Counted from the stretch's first letter, positions 34,802 through 47,517 are shown. The stretch: 64,000 bases of DNA from Cudoniella acicularis (GCA_013054445.1 JAAMPI010000046.1:19210-83209), one strand, 5' to 3'. Notes: generated by a model from the sequence alone, not told the origin. Made by a program: numbers and translations.

Positions 34802-36016
34802 CTAATTCGCCTTCCTCCACTTAACCCACCGATGCAACCTCTCCTCATACCCAACATCAGGCCCCATATGCCCCTCCCTCCAACAATTCGCACAGTACAA
34901 ATCGCCGTCACACCCCTGACACCTAATCGTAGCATCATCCTGACAAATAACACACCAACTCTCAATCTCCTCATCAGTGATTCCCTTCCTCCATCCTTCT
35001 TTCACTTCTTTACTGATGGGCTTGCTAGTTGGTGCTGAAGGGAGTCCTAGGGGGTCTTGGGAGGAGCTAGATGAAGGGCCTTTAAGGGCGGCCATTCGGG
35101 AGAGGAGGGCAGTTTCGAAGTCGAGGGATTTTTTGGTGCGGAGGGTTTGTTGAGGTAGTGGGTCTGGGAGGGTGGAGGGCGCGGAGGGGAGGGAGAAGGA
35201 TGGGTCTTCTCCTTCCTCTCCTTCTGCTCTAGGCGCAGAAGAATCGTTCCCGTCTTCTCGATCAGGAGAAGGAACGCGAACAAGCTTCGCCTCATCCATA
35301 AAGCGCGCTATCACCTCTTGCACTTCCCGGGATTCATCTTTCAGCCCTCCTCTCTTTTTTGCCTTCTCCTCCACCTTATTAGCCCCTTCTTTCCCATCCT
35401 CGTTTCCCCGCTCTTCACCCCGGTCATCATCATCATCATCATCACCATCATCATCATCAAGAGCGAAAACAGACATATCGAGATCCCTCGTTAGATAGCC
35501 TGCTCCATCACCACCACTACTAGTTTTCTTCTTCTCTTCAGACTTCGGATCAGAACTCGTGATATCATCATTCCCACCGTTATCATTATCAGCAGAAGTA
35601 AATAAAATACCCCTCGCCTCCTCCAATAACCTTCCCATCTCCCCCTCATCCTCAGGCTTCACTTCCGCCCATTCTTCACCTCCTAGATCAGCTAGCAGCT
35701 CGTCGAGCGTTTTGTCATCAAGCGCTACTTGGTCTAATATCGGATCTGTTTCCTGTTCTTGTTCTTGGTCTAGTGAACCTGGCGATAAGAATGAAGATGT
35801 AGAAGGGACCTGTGACGACGCTGCTTTCTTGGGATTTCTTGATGGAGTTTGAGATGCTGATGCTGATGCTGGGGCTCGTGAAGGCGACGGAGACGGAGAC
35901 GGTGACGGTGAAGAAGTTCCATTCCGGAGACTTCGAAGCCTTGCGCTAAGATCTACTTCCGGGTTTGCTTCTTTTGGGGTTTTGGTGATGGAGGGTCTAC
36001 GATTTTTGATTAGCAT
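34802..36016 (-). CDS. ANCHR/ZFYVE19-like protein with C-terminal B-box-type zinc finger
   Basis: An intronless 404-residue protein. The first ATG is at 36016; two codons further upstream are in frame but lack ATG. A basic N-terminus (IKNRRPSITKTPKE) is followed by Ser/Pro repeats (SPSPSPSP, ASASASQ), a long acidic, disordered middle with a poly-Asp run (DDDDGDDDDDDD, from a CAT/TCA microsatellite at about 35427-35460), and a C-terminal zinc module. The zinc module has WCVICQDDATIRCQGCDGD, CANCWREGH and a final HRW: Cys pairs at about 355/358, 366/369 and 375/378, with His at 383 and 395. This end matches the abscission/NoCut checkpoint regulator ANCHR, which binds membranes and ESCRT/Vps4. 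The fungal role in cytokinesis is inferred. Acidic, disordered segments also occur in the family. Confidence 0.75.
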   Translation of the reverse strand: MLIKNRRPSITKTPKEANPEVDLSARLRSLRNGTSSPSPSPSPSPSRAPASASASQTPSRNPKKAASSQVPSTSSFLSPGSLDQEQEQETDPILDQVALDDKTLDELLADLGGEEWAEVKPEDEGEMGRLLEEARGILFTSADNDNGGNDDITSSDPKSEEKKKTSSGGDGAGYLTRDLDMSVFALDDDDGDDDDDDDRGEERGNEDGKEGANKVEEKAKKRGGLKDESREVQEVIARFMDEAKLVRVPSPDREDGNDSSAPRAEGEEGEDPSFSLPSAPSTLPDPLPQQTLRTKKSLDFETALLSRMAALKGPSSSSSQDPLGLPSAPTSKPISKEVKEGWRKGITDEEIESWCVICQDDATIRCQGCDGDLYCANCWREGHMGPDVGYEERLHRWVKWRKAN

Positions 36017-36019
36017 GTG

Positions 36020-36025
36020 CACGTG
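36020..36025. promoter_or_regulatory. CACGTG box beside the ANCHR-like start
   Basis: CACGTG lies only a few bases before the ATG of the minus-strand gene at 36016, so it is in the leader or proximal promoter. Similar boxes precede other core genes here. Confidence 0.3.
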
Positions 36026-37299
36026 GTGAAGGCTAGCCTATTTTACGTTTGAGAGGAGTCGAGACTTATTGTCGATTTTTTGAGAGCGTTCAAGCGGTCT
36101 AGGAGATGTTGATCGTAGGAGGGTGGGGAATCCATCGTGGATTTCTTGGAATTTTTTGGAGCGTGATGTGCGAGTGAGTGAGAGTGAGCTACTTAGTTGT
36201 GGTTTTGAGGTGAGCTTGAGGTCGCCTAGCGTCGTGATTTACGCGAGGCTGGTTTTCAGCCTTGTGTTATGATTTAATGCTAAGTGGTTCATTTTGGCAC
36301 AACTGGAGTGTGAATAGTAACAGGGAGATACACAGCAGTGCACTTAGAGGAATTGCGCTACATTTCTTGGGTGCCCTTCCTTCACTGTGGAAGGTGTCGC
36401 TCATAGTTGATCTAATTCCAATAGCCGAACACTTAGGTTTACAGACTATTTCTCAAATTTCTAAACAACTTTCATCGTCTCTTTGTTTCTATATATTAAA
36501 CTTGTCAATGGACAGCTTTGAGACTAGAAGGCAAACTCTACACGCTGCAGCAATCGCGACTTTGGGGGATGCAATGAAGGGGTGCATCGTAGACATACTT
36601 CTGGCACGTTAATTGATGGAAGCAAGTGCTTGATGTGTAAGGCTTTCAGGTTGCGTTAACACAACAAATCCGAGAATAGGTGAGTTATATCTGAGACTCA
36701 TATTACGAAGTAGAACTTAACTATAGGTTTAGCTATAGTATGCGACCTTGAAGACTTCTCGTCTTGCAGCTCAGGGGAAACCAATGCTTCGTTCACGTCT
36801 CACCACCAACTGAGCAAGACTGGGTATTCTCAGAAAACCGACCCCTCCCCCAACACACATGAATACTTTTGGAGGTGCAGTTGAGAAGATACTCGTTTCC
36901 TATGATTTAACTTCTTAGCATGTGCCCATAACTTTATTCAAAAGGTGGTTTGGAAAATGTATGAAGTCTTTCAGAGAGAAGATTATGTTTCATCACGACT
37001 GAGTGTTATATCTATGGCATCATCTCGCAGCAAGCTGCAATCACCAGAGGAACACTGCTGCGTAGAAAGTCTGTGGCATCATTTCACAGCAAGCTGTGAT
37101 AGTCAAGAACCTTCTAGCCAGTTTCAGACTAAGGATGACGATACTATGGTTTTCATCATATGACTTCGACGATAATAGAAAATAGTTTATCATACGTACC
37201 TAGTTTGTTTAGACCGTCCGCCTCATGTTGGGTGGAGAAGGCCTCATACCCGAGGCCAGATTTTCGTCATCTTCGAAATGTTCGAGGCCATGACAATGT
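36026..37299. other. intergenic, nothing recognised
   Basis: Contains a plus-strand frame at 36262-36612 with no start context or domain, and a short imperfect direct repeat (GGCATCAT..CGCAGCAAGCTG, near 37015-37095). Otherwise no supported element. Confidence 0.45.
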
Positions 37300-38024
37300 T
37301 CAATCGTCATCATAAGAGATTCTTCTTCTCTGCGAAGCCTGAGTAGGAGCTGAAGCCGCACCGCTATCCATCTCATCGTAATCCAAATTCCCAACACCAG
37401 TCTCCACTTTATCCCAGGTCCGTTTCCTCAAATCTGGCTTGACAGTTTGCTTGAAGTATCCCTTCTGGACAGCCATATCTCTCTTCTTCTGCTTCTTACT
37501 CTTCTTCTTGTTGGACATTTTCTCGTTCACAGGAGGAGTCAGCGTATCGGCAGGGCTCTCCTCGAGTTCTCCATCTTCAATCTCTCCTTCATCAGCAGCA
37601 GTTTCAGCTTTAGATTTTGGCGTGTCGTTCCCTCCATTCTCTACGATATGTCGTCGTTCTCGTAAAAGAGTTTCGATTTCTGAATGTCTGAAGATTGCAA
37701 TCTGCAAACGGAATTAGCATCCAGCCTTGCAATCCAGCTTCAGGCAGCTTCCAAAACTCACCTGCTCATCCGTCAAAGTGCGCTTCACCCCATCTGCATA
37801 CCAACCTAACCCATCATCTTCCTCCTCTTCTTCCCACTCCTCTTCCCATTCCTCTTCGGTATATTCCTCTTCTACAGGACCGAGGAAGTAGTGTGAGAAA
37901 TGACCCACCACTGGTGCCGAGAAATGCGTGGCGTGGAAAGATGAAAGGTCTTCCTAGCAATTTGTTAGCAGTTGTTGCGCAGTTATGGGGAGCTACTGAC
38001 CTGCGAGATATCCACCGCAGCCAT
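37300..38024 (-). CDS. DUF3807-type acidic/basic protein
   Basis: Three exons (38024-38001, 37953-37762, 37701-37300) give 205 residues. The introns are 37954-38000 (47 bp, GTCAGT donor) and 37702-37761 (60 bp). The tiny first exon codes only MAAVDISQ. A conserved block (DLSSFHATHFSAPVVGHFSHYF) is followed by a very acidic run (EEEWEEEWEEEEEDDG), the family motif YADGVKRTLTDEQIAIFRHSEI, an acidic GEIEDGELEES segment, a Lys-rich stretch (NKKKSKKQKKRD), and KPDLRKRTWDKVETG near the end. This matches the fungal DUF3807 family, whose function is unknown. The alternating acidic and basic composition suggests a nuclear or nucleolar role (inference). Confidence 0.8.
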
Positions 38025-38134
38025 GGCTGCGTTGAGTGTCGCGCTGGGAAAGGTTGCAGCTCCAAAGCGTTTTTGCGTTCCTTGTAGAAGCTACTCCGGT
38101 GGGCGAAAAAGGCCATTTATGTAGAACGCGATAT

Positions 38135-38140
38135 CACGTG
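38135..38140. promoter_or_regulatory. CACGTG box upstream of the DUF3807-type gene
   Basis: ATATCACGTGCA lies about 110 bp before the ATG at 38024. Binding by a Cbf1-like factor is an inference from the motif. Confidence 0.35.
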
Positions 38141-38470
38141 CAAGCGAAGTGTTGCATGAGGAGAGCCAAGTATTAGTCCTTGTAAGGATCGACTGCTGTT
38201 GCCTCGGTGCTTGTACCTAGGTAGAAGCTCGACCCCTTTTACAAAGCATTTTGCGTGTTTTGCAGGTTGTAATAAATCCGCTTTATTATAATCATCGGTA
38301 AATTTGTTGATGAAAGCTCAGGACCCAAATTAAATCCATATCCGGCTCGATGTATGCATTAGACCATTATCAGTACAGACGCCTATATACATATTTTCAT
38401 TTATGGAAATCCAATGTCCTTTTCTGCCAAACACCGTTCCCCAGACCTCACAACAAATAAAACTTATGCC

Positions 38471-39903
38471 CTATGAATAAAACTGGCTCTTCTGAAAACT
38501 TTCGACAGTCATATCTCCGGCCTTCCCTACAACGGATGGAGCCTTTGCGCTTTGGCTTGTCAGGCTATTCGTCCGACTTCCGCTTTGGCTGGCACTTTTT
38601 ATTTCTGCAATTGGCGCTCCTGGTCTTCTCGCAACTTCCAGATATACTCCTGGTAAGTAGCCCATTCGCCCATCTCTGGCTCGACACCTCCACCATTCAC
38701 TTGGGTTACCCATTGGGTCGCTCTTGCTTAGTACCGCCACTAAATCTCCTTTCTTCACCTCCAAATCAACACCTTGGACAGCAGCTCCAGTCTCTGGCGT
38801 AAAGTCGTATAACACTCGGCAGAAGTCGAGCTTCGAGGGGTCGATTTGTACAATGGGTTGACCATCCGGTCCTATTTGGCCACCAGCAGCCATTCTCCGC
38901 CTCTCCTCCTCTTCTTGGGAGGCTGCAAGCGCTTTTATGAGCTTGCCCATTAAATATGGCAGACCAAATGCAGCTGCTAGGAAAAAAAGAAAGGGTTTCT
39001 TGCTTGGTCGTGGTTGCTGAACGGATGTGCCGTCTGGGAGAAGTTTTCTGCCTTCAAATGAGGCAAAAGCGCTGGGTGTGAGAGAAGTAGCATCTGCTGG
39101 AGGAGGTCGTCCTGTAATCTTCGCAAATAGTGTCCGTAGCCATCGGAGCAGGGTAAAGATGCCTAATATGGAACCAAGGGTATTTCTTAGATTTCCGAAC
39201 TGTTCTGCGACAGATACCATTGCTATTCCTGTTAGTTTCAAAAGGCTAAAAACACAGCGTTTTCGACGTACCAAAAAAGCTAGAATGAGTGGCCATGTAT
39301 GTACTTTCAAGCATTTGAGCGAATCCACCAAAAGCACCCACTATGCTCTCTATAATCTGGAATGTCGCCTGTGTACTCTGAGTAAACCCGTGGGTTAAAC
39401 TCTGTGGGTCGTTGGGATTTGGCATCCCTCCCATCCCACCATACATGCCGCCCATACCACCACCATACATCGAGCCATAACCTCCCATTCCACCGTACAT
39501 CCCACCCATGCCACCATACCCCATCCCACCCATCCTGTTGTATGGCGAGGAGTATGTTGACCCTATTCCACCGTATGGCGATCCCATAGCACCCATACCA
39601 GCGGCTCCGTACGGCGAGTATGCGGACGCATTTCTATTCACAGCAGAGGCGAGACTCGACGGCCTCTCTGGTATCGCGGGCGCACTTGAAGGCGAAGTGA
39701 AAGATGTGGTAGAGGATGATGCCGGATTTGATAATGAGTTTCCCGACGTGGAAGCTGTTGCAGATGATAGAGCTGTAAGTCAAAGGAGTCAGTATTCACT
39801 CCTTCTCAAAGCCATTATCACGAGCTTGGGAAAATAACAAACCTGCGCTGGCGCCGGCCGCTCCACCCCTTTCCCACGGCTTTGGTGGCGAAACAGTCGC
39901 CAT
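38471..39903 (-). CDS. PEX13: peroxisomal membrane protein Pex13
   Basis: Three exons (39903-39843, 39772-39272, 39228-38471) give 439 residues. The introns are 39773-39842 and 39229-39271; the second is only 43 bp, near the lower limit. The N-terminus begins MATVSPPKPWERGG, the conserved Pex13 opening that helps dock the PTS2 receptor. A region of GMGGMYGG/GYGSMYG repeats follows (about residues 75-125), then a conserved helical segment (STQATFQIIESIVGAFGGFAQMLEST), hydrophobic segments around residues 198-220 and 266-284, and an SH3 domain at about 323-388 (RVLYDFTPE, KKGDLVAVL, EWWRCRARDGRMGYLPGVYLE). Pex13 forms the docking and translocation complex with Pex14 at the peroxisome membrane. 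This gene is intact. Confidence 0.95.
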
Positions 39904-40409
39904 ATTATTTATCGCGTACGGCCTCTACCTCTGTCGCCTAACTCGCCCTCCGCAGAGCTTATCGTTCGCGACGTTGTAGCTGGTGTTGCTGGAATTGATG
40001 AGGTTGTGGTCGCTAGCTTGTGATGAAATCCAAAAGCCGAGTAGATACCCGTAAGCGGGGTCTGGTTGAATAGAAAACCCGGTACTACAGCAACTCCAAA
40101 AAAAATTAGAAGGCAAAATTGTGAAGCTTCGTATATCAAATTACCGGTTGTTTGAAATTCGGTGCTTTGTTTTCGAATAGAGATGCTACATCTCGAATTA
40201 CTCATGGAGGTTGGTACCCATGCCGAACCTCGGTTGAGGCCCGTGAGGATGATCGTTTCCGGCCACCGTACTAATCCTTTTCAGTCAATCAACGCCACTT
40301 TCGACTCATAACATTTTGTGAACTTCTCACTGATGCAAATTAAAACTAAACGGGATGGGTGTTAATTTAACTTGAAATTACTATCTGTTATACTCCATTG
40401 CTCTTTTAT

Positions 40410-41525
40410 TTACTTAAGCTCAGCAAAAGCCTTCGCCGACTTCATAAACTCCTCCCAAGTGGTCAGCTTGTCAACGAGAATTTCGTGAGACTCCTTCAAG
40501 TCGGCACCGAAATAGTAGCCATACTCATTCATAAGTCTCATATTCTGCAGCAAATCCTCGGCACTCTCATCTGACATGCCCGTCTTCATAAGAATTCCCT
40601 TGAAGACTTCATGTGGAAGTTCCACTCCCTTAGCGGTCTTTCCTGCCTCAGGGAAGGTGTCCTTGAACTGCTTGACTATTTCATCAAGGGTGTAGTAATC
40701 TGTGGCACCGTAGATCCTCTTTCCCAATGTCTGTTCACGGTGAAGCAAGATACCTTTGACGAACTTTCCGGTATCCTCAACTGTGGCAAGTAGAGGAACG
40801 TGGGTAGTTGTTGGAATTGGAAGGCTCAGCGCCCAGTCATTGTTGGGAGGAATTTGGCGAAACATTCCGCCGGGAAGATTTGACATATAAAACCCAGGAA
40901 GGAAGAAAGTGGCCGGAAGACCAATGGATCTGATGTAATCTTCGACATGAGCCTTGGAGTCAAAATGTTTAACGCCAGAAAGAGCTCCCTTGGAGACTAG
41001 ATATGTTAGTCGTGAATCTCCGTAATAATTCGAGATACTGACGCTTGTTAACATCCAGTAAACTACTCCAGACGTAATGCTGGACACCGGCCTCCTATTT
41101 TCAAAAATTTTTATTAGCCAACTAATCCTGAACGTCATGGTCATCTCTCCAATACCTTTGCAGCATCGGCCATGGTTTTTCCTTGCTTCATTTCCACTTC
41201 TGCACTTGCGCTCTCCCAATAGTTGGTCACCGCAAAAACAGCATAGGCACCCTTGATAGCCGCTTTAACAGAATCGGCATCGTTGATATTGGCCTGATAT
41301 CATGTCAGTATCTTTGATGAAGTGGACTTCTGAGTATTGACTCACGGCAATGGTCTCAGCTCCAAGTGATTCTAGAGCTTTTGCGGAAGGCTTGTTGACG
41401 TCACGAGTAACACCTCGCACCGTCCAGCTATCCCTCAATTTTGCATCGCCGAGGATGTTTTTCACCACGGAACCTCCTTGAGCTCCAGTGGCACCGAAAA
41501 CAACGAGAACTTTCTTGGCGGCCAT
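40410..41525 (-). CDS. NmrA-like NAD(P)-binding protein
   Basis: Four exons (41525-41346, 41293-41156, 41094-41043, 40996-40410) total 957 bases, giving 318 residues. The introns are 41294-41345, 41095-41155 and 40997-41042; the last has branch ACTAAC with acceptor CTAG. The Rossmann motif [10 protein letters not shown] at residues 11-20 binds NAD(P), and RGVTRD follows. Then come the family signatures [13 protein letters not shown] and [12 protein letters not shown] (typical second-half strand), [10 protein letters not shown] and [12 protein letters not shown]. NmrA-like proteins are atypical short-chain dehydrogenases; some act as redox sensors that bind GATA factors, others are reductases. 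The usual YxxxK catalytic pair is not evident. A core gene with no pathway partner nearby. Confidence 0.9.
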
Positions 41526-43638
41526 TGCAAGGTTGTTGGAATCGGGAGCTGGGAAATTCGAAAGCTTGAAAGTTGGGTGGAAAGGTGAGAATCTGAGAGT
41601 AGTATGAGGCGGATGAGAGATCTTGAGATGATGGTGTGAGAATGAATGGGCGAGGACTGTTACTTATACTTGTTTGATGCCTCTTCCCCTCACATCCCAA
41701 AATGGTTAGGATTGGTCCAACAAAGACTTCTCGTCTAGCGAGGTGTGAACGCCACTAGACGCCTACTGTACCTAGACATTCCGCTCTATCAGTGCATTTA
41801 GTGTCCTCCACCCAAGTATGAGTGCGTCACTGCTAGTGGCTACTGCATAAAACTTTCGAATGAGCAGAAGATGTAACCAGTTTGCAAGCATCCAGAACAC
41901 GATGCACGATGCTGACAAAGTAGTCAGGGAAAGTCTCCGGAGGCTCTTTGCATTGACACAGAGAAGGTCAGTCGGAAGTTAAAGGCCGAAGAAACGATAC
42001 CGTGTGAGCAAATAGGAATTCACCGCCAAACTCGCAACATGAATATGTCGGAAGCCGCGTCGGTCCCCACAGGTTGCGAGAGGGCGATTGATCATTGATT
42101 GGTGGCATATGTAAGGTAGCAACTCGGAGCTGCAACTCTCGAGCGATGCCGAGTACTGGGAAAGCCACTTTATAAGCATAATGTTGGTGCCAGAAAGTCG
42201 CCGTAAAAGTGCGCGATTGGCTGCGGACACGGAAGTTGTGGGCCAAGATTAATAAATGACGACTTAGCTATCCAGCCCTATCCTTCTGGCGCTTCTCATG
42301 ACGCATGTCACGCACCGCGGAGGTTACATGTACATAGGTATTTCAACTCCAAATCTAAACTCCATGGACAATTATATTGGCGACTATTACTGCCTTCAGA
42401 GTGCAGAGTATTGCTAAGCTGAGTCTTCGTCAGCCAGCCTCCATACCATTTTGTATCGTGAAGGAGAGTGGGGGCTAGAAAATGCTACCAGTTCTCAACA
42501 CCATGAAGTTTTGATACTACACTGTCCACTTCGTGTTCCTCTTCTGAGCCTCTCGAGCCTTCACATCCATTATCAATTCAGCAGACCAAGGTGGCGGAGT
42601 TTGGATTAAGTGGAGCCTTCGACTCTCAGTTCGGATTTGAAAGAAACTGGACTGGGCGTCCTCGATTCTCACTGGCAACAGGCTTCCACGCGACTTCCGA
42701 TGACAGCTTCCAGAACCTTTCAGATGGTAAACATTGCTCCTACGACTACGACTACGACATGGATTGCACCGCCGGATCCATATATATGAACACGGATTCG
42801 ACATTTACAGAAAGGAGTGGGCAAAATAGCCATAAGTTTCGACACAGCGGGCCCGGTTTCCGCATCGCCATTTTCACCAAAGCCATCCCAACAACCACGA
42901 AGAGCTTCAGTCAAGCTGCTGCGCGAAGTGGAACCTTCAGTCTCATTTATCGTGGAGATGACCTCATATTGGGGGCTCTTCGTGATTTTCGTCAAATTTA
43001 GAACGGCCTCCTGTACGTAAGCGCCCGCAGGTCGCGTCCAGCGCGACTCTCGTTTCAGCAGCAAGCGATCGCTTGTTCAACCAGCAATCTTCGAAGGATT
43101 CCAAGGGGTTATGCATATTTCTTAGCCTAAGGAAATTTCTCATCAGCCCTTAACTCGTGATGTTGGTGGCGCAGCCTGCGGGCGTTCCCACAGGTTGAAC
43201 CAGTTCTTTGGAAGCAGAGCCCAGTGACTGTGCCGCTGATGGGAGGGCAAGTAGCCGACCCGATGTTTGACGTTGAGGAAGTCATTCGACGAGAGTCAAC
43301 CAGAAATGATGCGATTCCTGTTGGACGGGTCCAGGACCGACCAATGGGTTTATTTCAGCGGCGTCTTTTCAGCCCCAGCCTAGGTATCTTCAGAAGTACC
43401 GAAGATGCTATTGTTAAAACCTCTATATGGACCTTCCGTATACGGACCACGGTACATTGGCGCTTAGATGCCCGTCGGCACTTTGGTTTTAAGGTCAGTT
43501 TCTCGCACAAGAATATTCCTTCAGATGCTTCACGTACTGCTCCAGATGCTTAATTCTCTCTCCATTTTCTCGAGCACTTGGTCTCGATCACGATAATAAG
43601 TTCTCATACTTTGATCACCCGTGGCTGGGCCCGCAATC
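41526..43638. other. intergenic with overlapping frames on both strands
   Basis: Frames at 42591-43001 (+) and 42720-43064 (-) overlap and cannot both be genes. Neither has a domain or convincing splice partners. A (CGACTA)n-type stretch (near 42740-42760) makes short Tyr/Asp or Val runs. The promoter of the large membrane protein lies at the right. Confidence 0.4.
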
Positions 43639-45863
43639 ATGTCAAGATCTTTCCACCATAATACTACAACTTTTGGGAGAACAGATTGGAGCGCCAGCAA
43701 ACCCACCTTACAAAGCTCGACCACAGGGGGTTCAGGTCCTTCCAGCAAGGACCCTGCTGCTATTACTTCAACATGGGGAATTGGGTGGTGGACACCTGCT
43801 TTGATGATCCTCTGCTACGTCTTGGGTGAGAACTTCTTGAGTCTCATTGATTTGGCATCAAGCTGATTCCAACATGTAGCGCTACTTATTGCTATTGCTC
43901 ATCTCCTGTTATTTCGGTTCATTGATGGAAAGCAAGCAGATGGACCTCAAGAAGTAGTATCTCAAACATTCGTCGCCACTGCTTCAAATGTTTTAGCCAA
44001 TGCTTTCGGGATTTGTTTAAGAAGCGCCTTGGGTATCGCCTTTGTTCAACATCTTTGGCGCCTACTTCGAGCTTCGGCCATGAAAGTATCCACGATTGAA
44101 GATCTGTTTTCCGTTCGATCGAATCCATTCCTGCTTTTCAAGATAGCCGTGCTGAGAGCTGCTCCTGTGCTCTGTGTTTGTGTGATCATTGTGTTGGGGT
44201 CCCAAGTCGCTACCTCGTTCCCACCAGGTGCCATTAATGTCGTTACGAGCCAGCAAACCTCCTTTAGTACAGTAGGAATTCCGTTTTTCAATGCTTCTTT
44301 TGTAAGTCGCTGTCCCGATATCTTCTGTCTGCCTTTAAATCAACTAATAGGGACAATTAGATGGGAAACGGCTCTGGAGTTGATGCGAGTGCGTACTCTT
44401 TTACTACAATTGACCCCGACGTTGGAGATGGGGGCTTCGTTCCACAGTTAGTGCTCCTTTGTCAAAAAAGGCTGCTGAGAAGCTGACCTGTATTGAATAG
44501 CAATTTCGACGGCTTCAAGGGTAGTAATTTGATCACTCGGATTGCACGGCAAGTTCTTATATCTGGAGAAGCTCTAGATATGGTTTCGCCATGCGGGGTA
44601 AATTGCTCCTATGTTATGGAGTTTGAAGGACCGTGGATTGAATGTGAAAATTCCTCGTCGACTTTTGTCTTCCAAAGTAACGCCACAAACGATGTCAGGT
44701 CTAATAACTTTACTATATACGATGGCCAATGGTTTGCACCTTCTAATGCCGATTCGGCACGAATCTTTTATAATGGGACATATACTTTGGCCAATTTCAG
44801 CGCCTCATTCCTGACTCCTATATCAATAAATTACACGGTCGATAGCTTCGGGGAGAAGAACGCTACCGCGAATATACAGAAGGAAATTATCACTTGTTCT
44901 CCTGCTAGAGCAGCCTTCACTGTCAACAATACGTACACAAACAATATCCTCAACAGAACTTATTCCGCAAATCCGATTTCAAAACTCATTAATTTGGCTC
45001 TTTTGACGCATGAAGGTGTGGTCCCAGTCCCAGGCCTCGTCACTCTCAATGACACATTCGGTACACAACCAGCGAACTGGACAGAAACGACACAAACATA
45101 CTACCGCGACATGAACATAATGGCGATTTTCGATTCAGTGCTGTCCTGGGTAGACGGCTCCTTTGTCGGATACCTTGCCGCCTCGCAAGAAGTTGGCAAT
45201 CTCCCCAAGAATCAAACAACAGCTATTGACCTCACGACCCCAAGCTGGGAGGACATCGTCTCCACCTCCGCCTTGGGGGTTTCGCACAGTTCAGGAGCAG
45301 TAGACAATCCTTTGAACATAGTGGACAGCACGCGCTTCAACAACAACTTCGGCCAATACGATGCCTTCAACTCCTCCGGGCCCCAATTCAACGTCACTCA
45401 AGACCTCCTCAACGACTACCTCTTCCAGATGACTTCATCCCTCATGGTAGCATACAGAAACTGGAACACAACAGCCAATGCGACAGTCTTCACACCCACC
45501 AATATCTACTCATTCAACCAACCCCTCTCCCTCATCCTCCCCTACTTCCTCACACTAGCCGTCTCCTTCCCCTTCATGATCCTTGGCAGCATAGCACTGA
45601 TACGAAACGGCGTCTCAGCCAATGACGGCTTCATCCAGCTAATTGCCACCTCTACCGGCAGCGCCGCACTCGATAACGCCGCTGCAGGCGCATGTTTAGG
45701 TGGCAGCGAGAGCGTGCCGCGGGAACTCAAAGACCTGAAGATTCGTTTTGGGGAGTTGATTGGAAGGGATGATGTGGATGTTAAAAGGGCTGGGTTTGGA
45801 ATTGAGGAGGAAATTGTTCCGCTAACGAAGGGTGCTACTTATGGGATAGCGAAATGGATATGA
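43639..45863 (+). CDS. large multi-pass glycosylated membrane protein of a common fungal family
   Basis: Four exons (43639-43825, 43880-44301, 44361-44446, 44501-45863) give 685 residues. The introns are 43826-43879, 44302-44360 and 44447-44500. After a Ser/Thr-rich N-terminus come membrane helices at WWTPALMILCYVLGALLIA, a second in the GICLRSALGIAFVQHL region, a third at APVLCVCVIIVLGSQVA, then a long ectodomain with many N-glycosylation sites (NGS, NCS, NSS, NFT, NGT, NYT). A final helix (LPYFLTLAVSFPFMILGSIALI) and a cytoplasmic tail (DLKIRFGELIGRDD) follow. This layout is typical of a fungal family often labelled formylmethionine deformylase-like without evidence for that activity. Function unknown. 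Confidence 0.85.
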
Positions 45864-47517
45864 TATTTTAATACTTTAATACGTTTCCTCAATCCACCTA
45901 GCTTCCGCTGTGCCCATCCATTTACCCAAAGCCAGCCGTCTCGGGACAGCCGGATTTAATCGTCAGGCTTTATATCAACCAAGCTATTTAAATGTTGTGA
46001 GAGATACTCACACGAAGAGATGTACTCATGCATGGAGAGGAGAGGCACTCGCACGAGGTGATGCATTTATAATCTCCTAAGGAGAGGAAATCAGACACGG
46101 AAAAAAGTACTCATCGTAGGAGAGAAATCGATTGATTTACAATTTCACACAAGGAGAGGTATTCGTACGAGCAATGGTACACTCATAATTTATGATGAAT
46201 GGATTCTCATGGGTTGGAGGTTAAAATATGGCGGTGCAATATGACTATTCGGAGACACATGGTACTCAAAGAAATCGTCCAAGTCTCTTTGTTACTAGTC
46301 CCCTGGAGAAGATACCTATATCTTCCAGTTCGTATAAATCTGAAGATGTGAAGTCTGAAGGTGTGGAAGTGAGTACCAAAGCGACTCAAGTGAGGCCCTG
46401 AACAGTAGTGCCCCAGAACTGTACTCAATATACATCAAACAAGGTTCTCAGTATTTAAGTCTCCGGTATTTATCTCTACTAACCAACTGTAATGTATACT
46501 AACGGGATTTGACTTTGTCTCAACCGTTTTTAGGAGTCTAATTTCTCAACACCCCACAGGAGCCCATCATCTCATATATCTAAAGACTCCCTCACAAAAT
46601 AAAGGTATTCCCGAATCCAATTTTCCATATGTTGAATCTTTATGGGCTTGTATAAAATGCATCTTAAAGAGAGACGATAGTCTTTTTTCAAACAATGAAA
46701 TAAACTAAGGAACACAAAGGCGATTATTTTTGAGGGGAAAGATGGAGTCATTTGACGGAAGCGACTCCTCCACTTCACCGCTTTCTAACTGGAAATCGAA
46801 CAACCAATAAAATAATAAATATCCGAAAACAATAAAAAACACGAATACAAATTTCGTAATACCTTACAAAACATCAACAAGCACTTCAGGAGTCGGGATG
46901 CAAACTCACATGACAAATAACAGTGATAAACCAGGGATAAATGTGTTTTAAAAACGAACACTTCTAGGGATTTGAATTTATTCTAGTATTCCTCTCTATT
47001 ATTGATGGAATTTACGATAATCAAAGGATTCGTATTTAGGAACTAGCAGGAATCGGAAGGATGGTGCGAAGGAGTGTAAGTCTTAGATGTTTAAAAATAG
47101 AATACATCACAGGGATTTGGCGCAGCAACACAGTTTAACAAAATGCATCACTTTTTCACCACCAGCTTCACCACCCATCATTAAGGACATCACATTAATC
47201 CCGCGAGCACTTTTCATATATAGAAAAGCATTCTATTTGTTTCTATTGTACACCGAACCCATAGGCCAGCCTTCTGTATAAGCATGTAGCCTCTGCTATA
47301 ATGTAGTTCCCGACCGAGCCTCCCATAATAGGCCGCGAAGCAGCAAAGTATAATACAAGAATTGATTTTGACCAACCAGCCATGTTCGATCTCTAGGATT
47401 GAAGTGGAGATGGAGTACAGAGCATCCAAAGACAACCTTGCCTGTTACCTATCCTAAAAGCGCAAACGAAGCCTTGCAAAGGCTAGGTAGGTCCTTACAG
47501 TAGTATTAAAGTGAGAT
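45864..47517. other. intergenic with degenerate GAGATACTC-type repeats
   Basis: No supported gene. At about 46009-46175 variants of GAGA(T/G)(G)(T/C)ACTC(A/G)CACGA recur at least four times (near 46009, 46018, 46035 and 46152), a diverged minisatellite. The remainder is AT-rich, unremarkable text. Confidence 0.45.

Noticed and set aside
35172..35498. Ser-rich plus-strand frame
   Set aside because: It is the mirror image of the acidic, Asp/Glu-rich part of the ANCHR-like gene and is not a separate gene.
39909..40205. 98-codon minus-strand frame just upstream of PEX13
   Set aside because: It lies in the PEX13 5' region, has a low-complexity Thr/Ser end and no domain. Probably a chance frame.
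42591..43064. Overlapping sense and antisense frames of over 110 codons
   Set aside because: They are mutually exclusive, without domains or good splice partners; partly caused by a CGACTA-type simple repeat.
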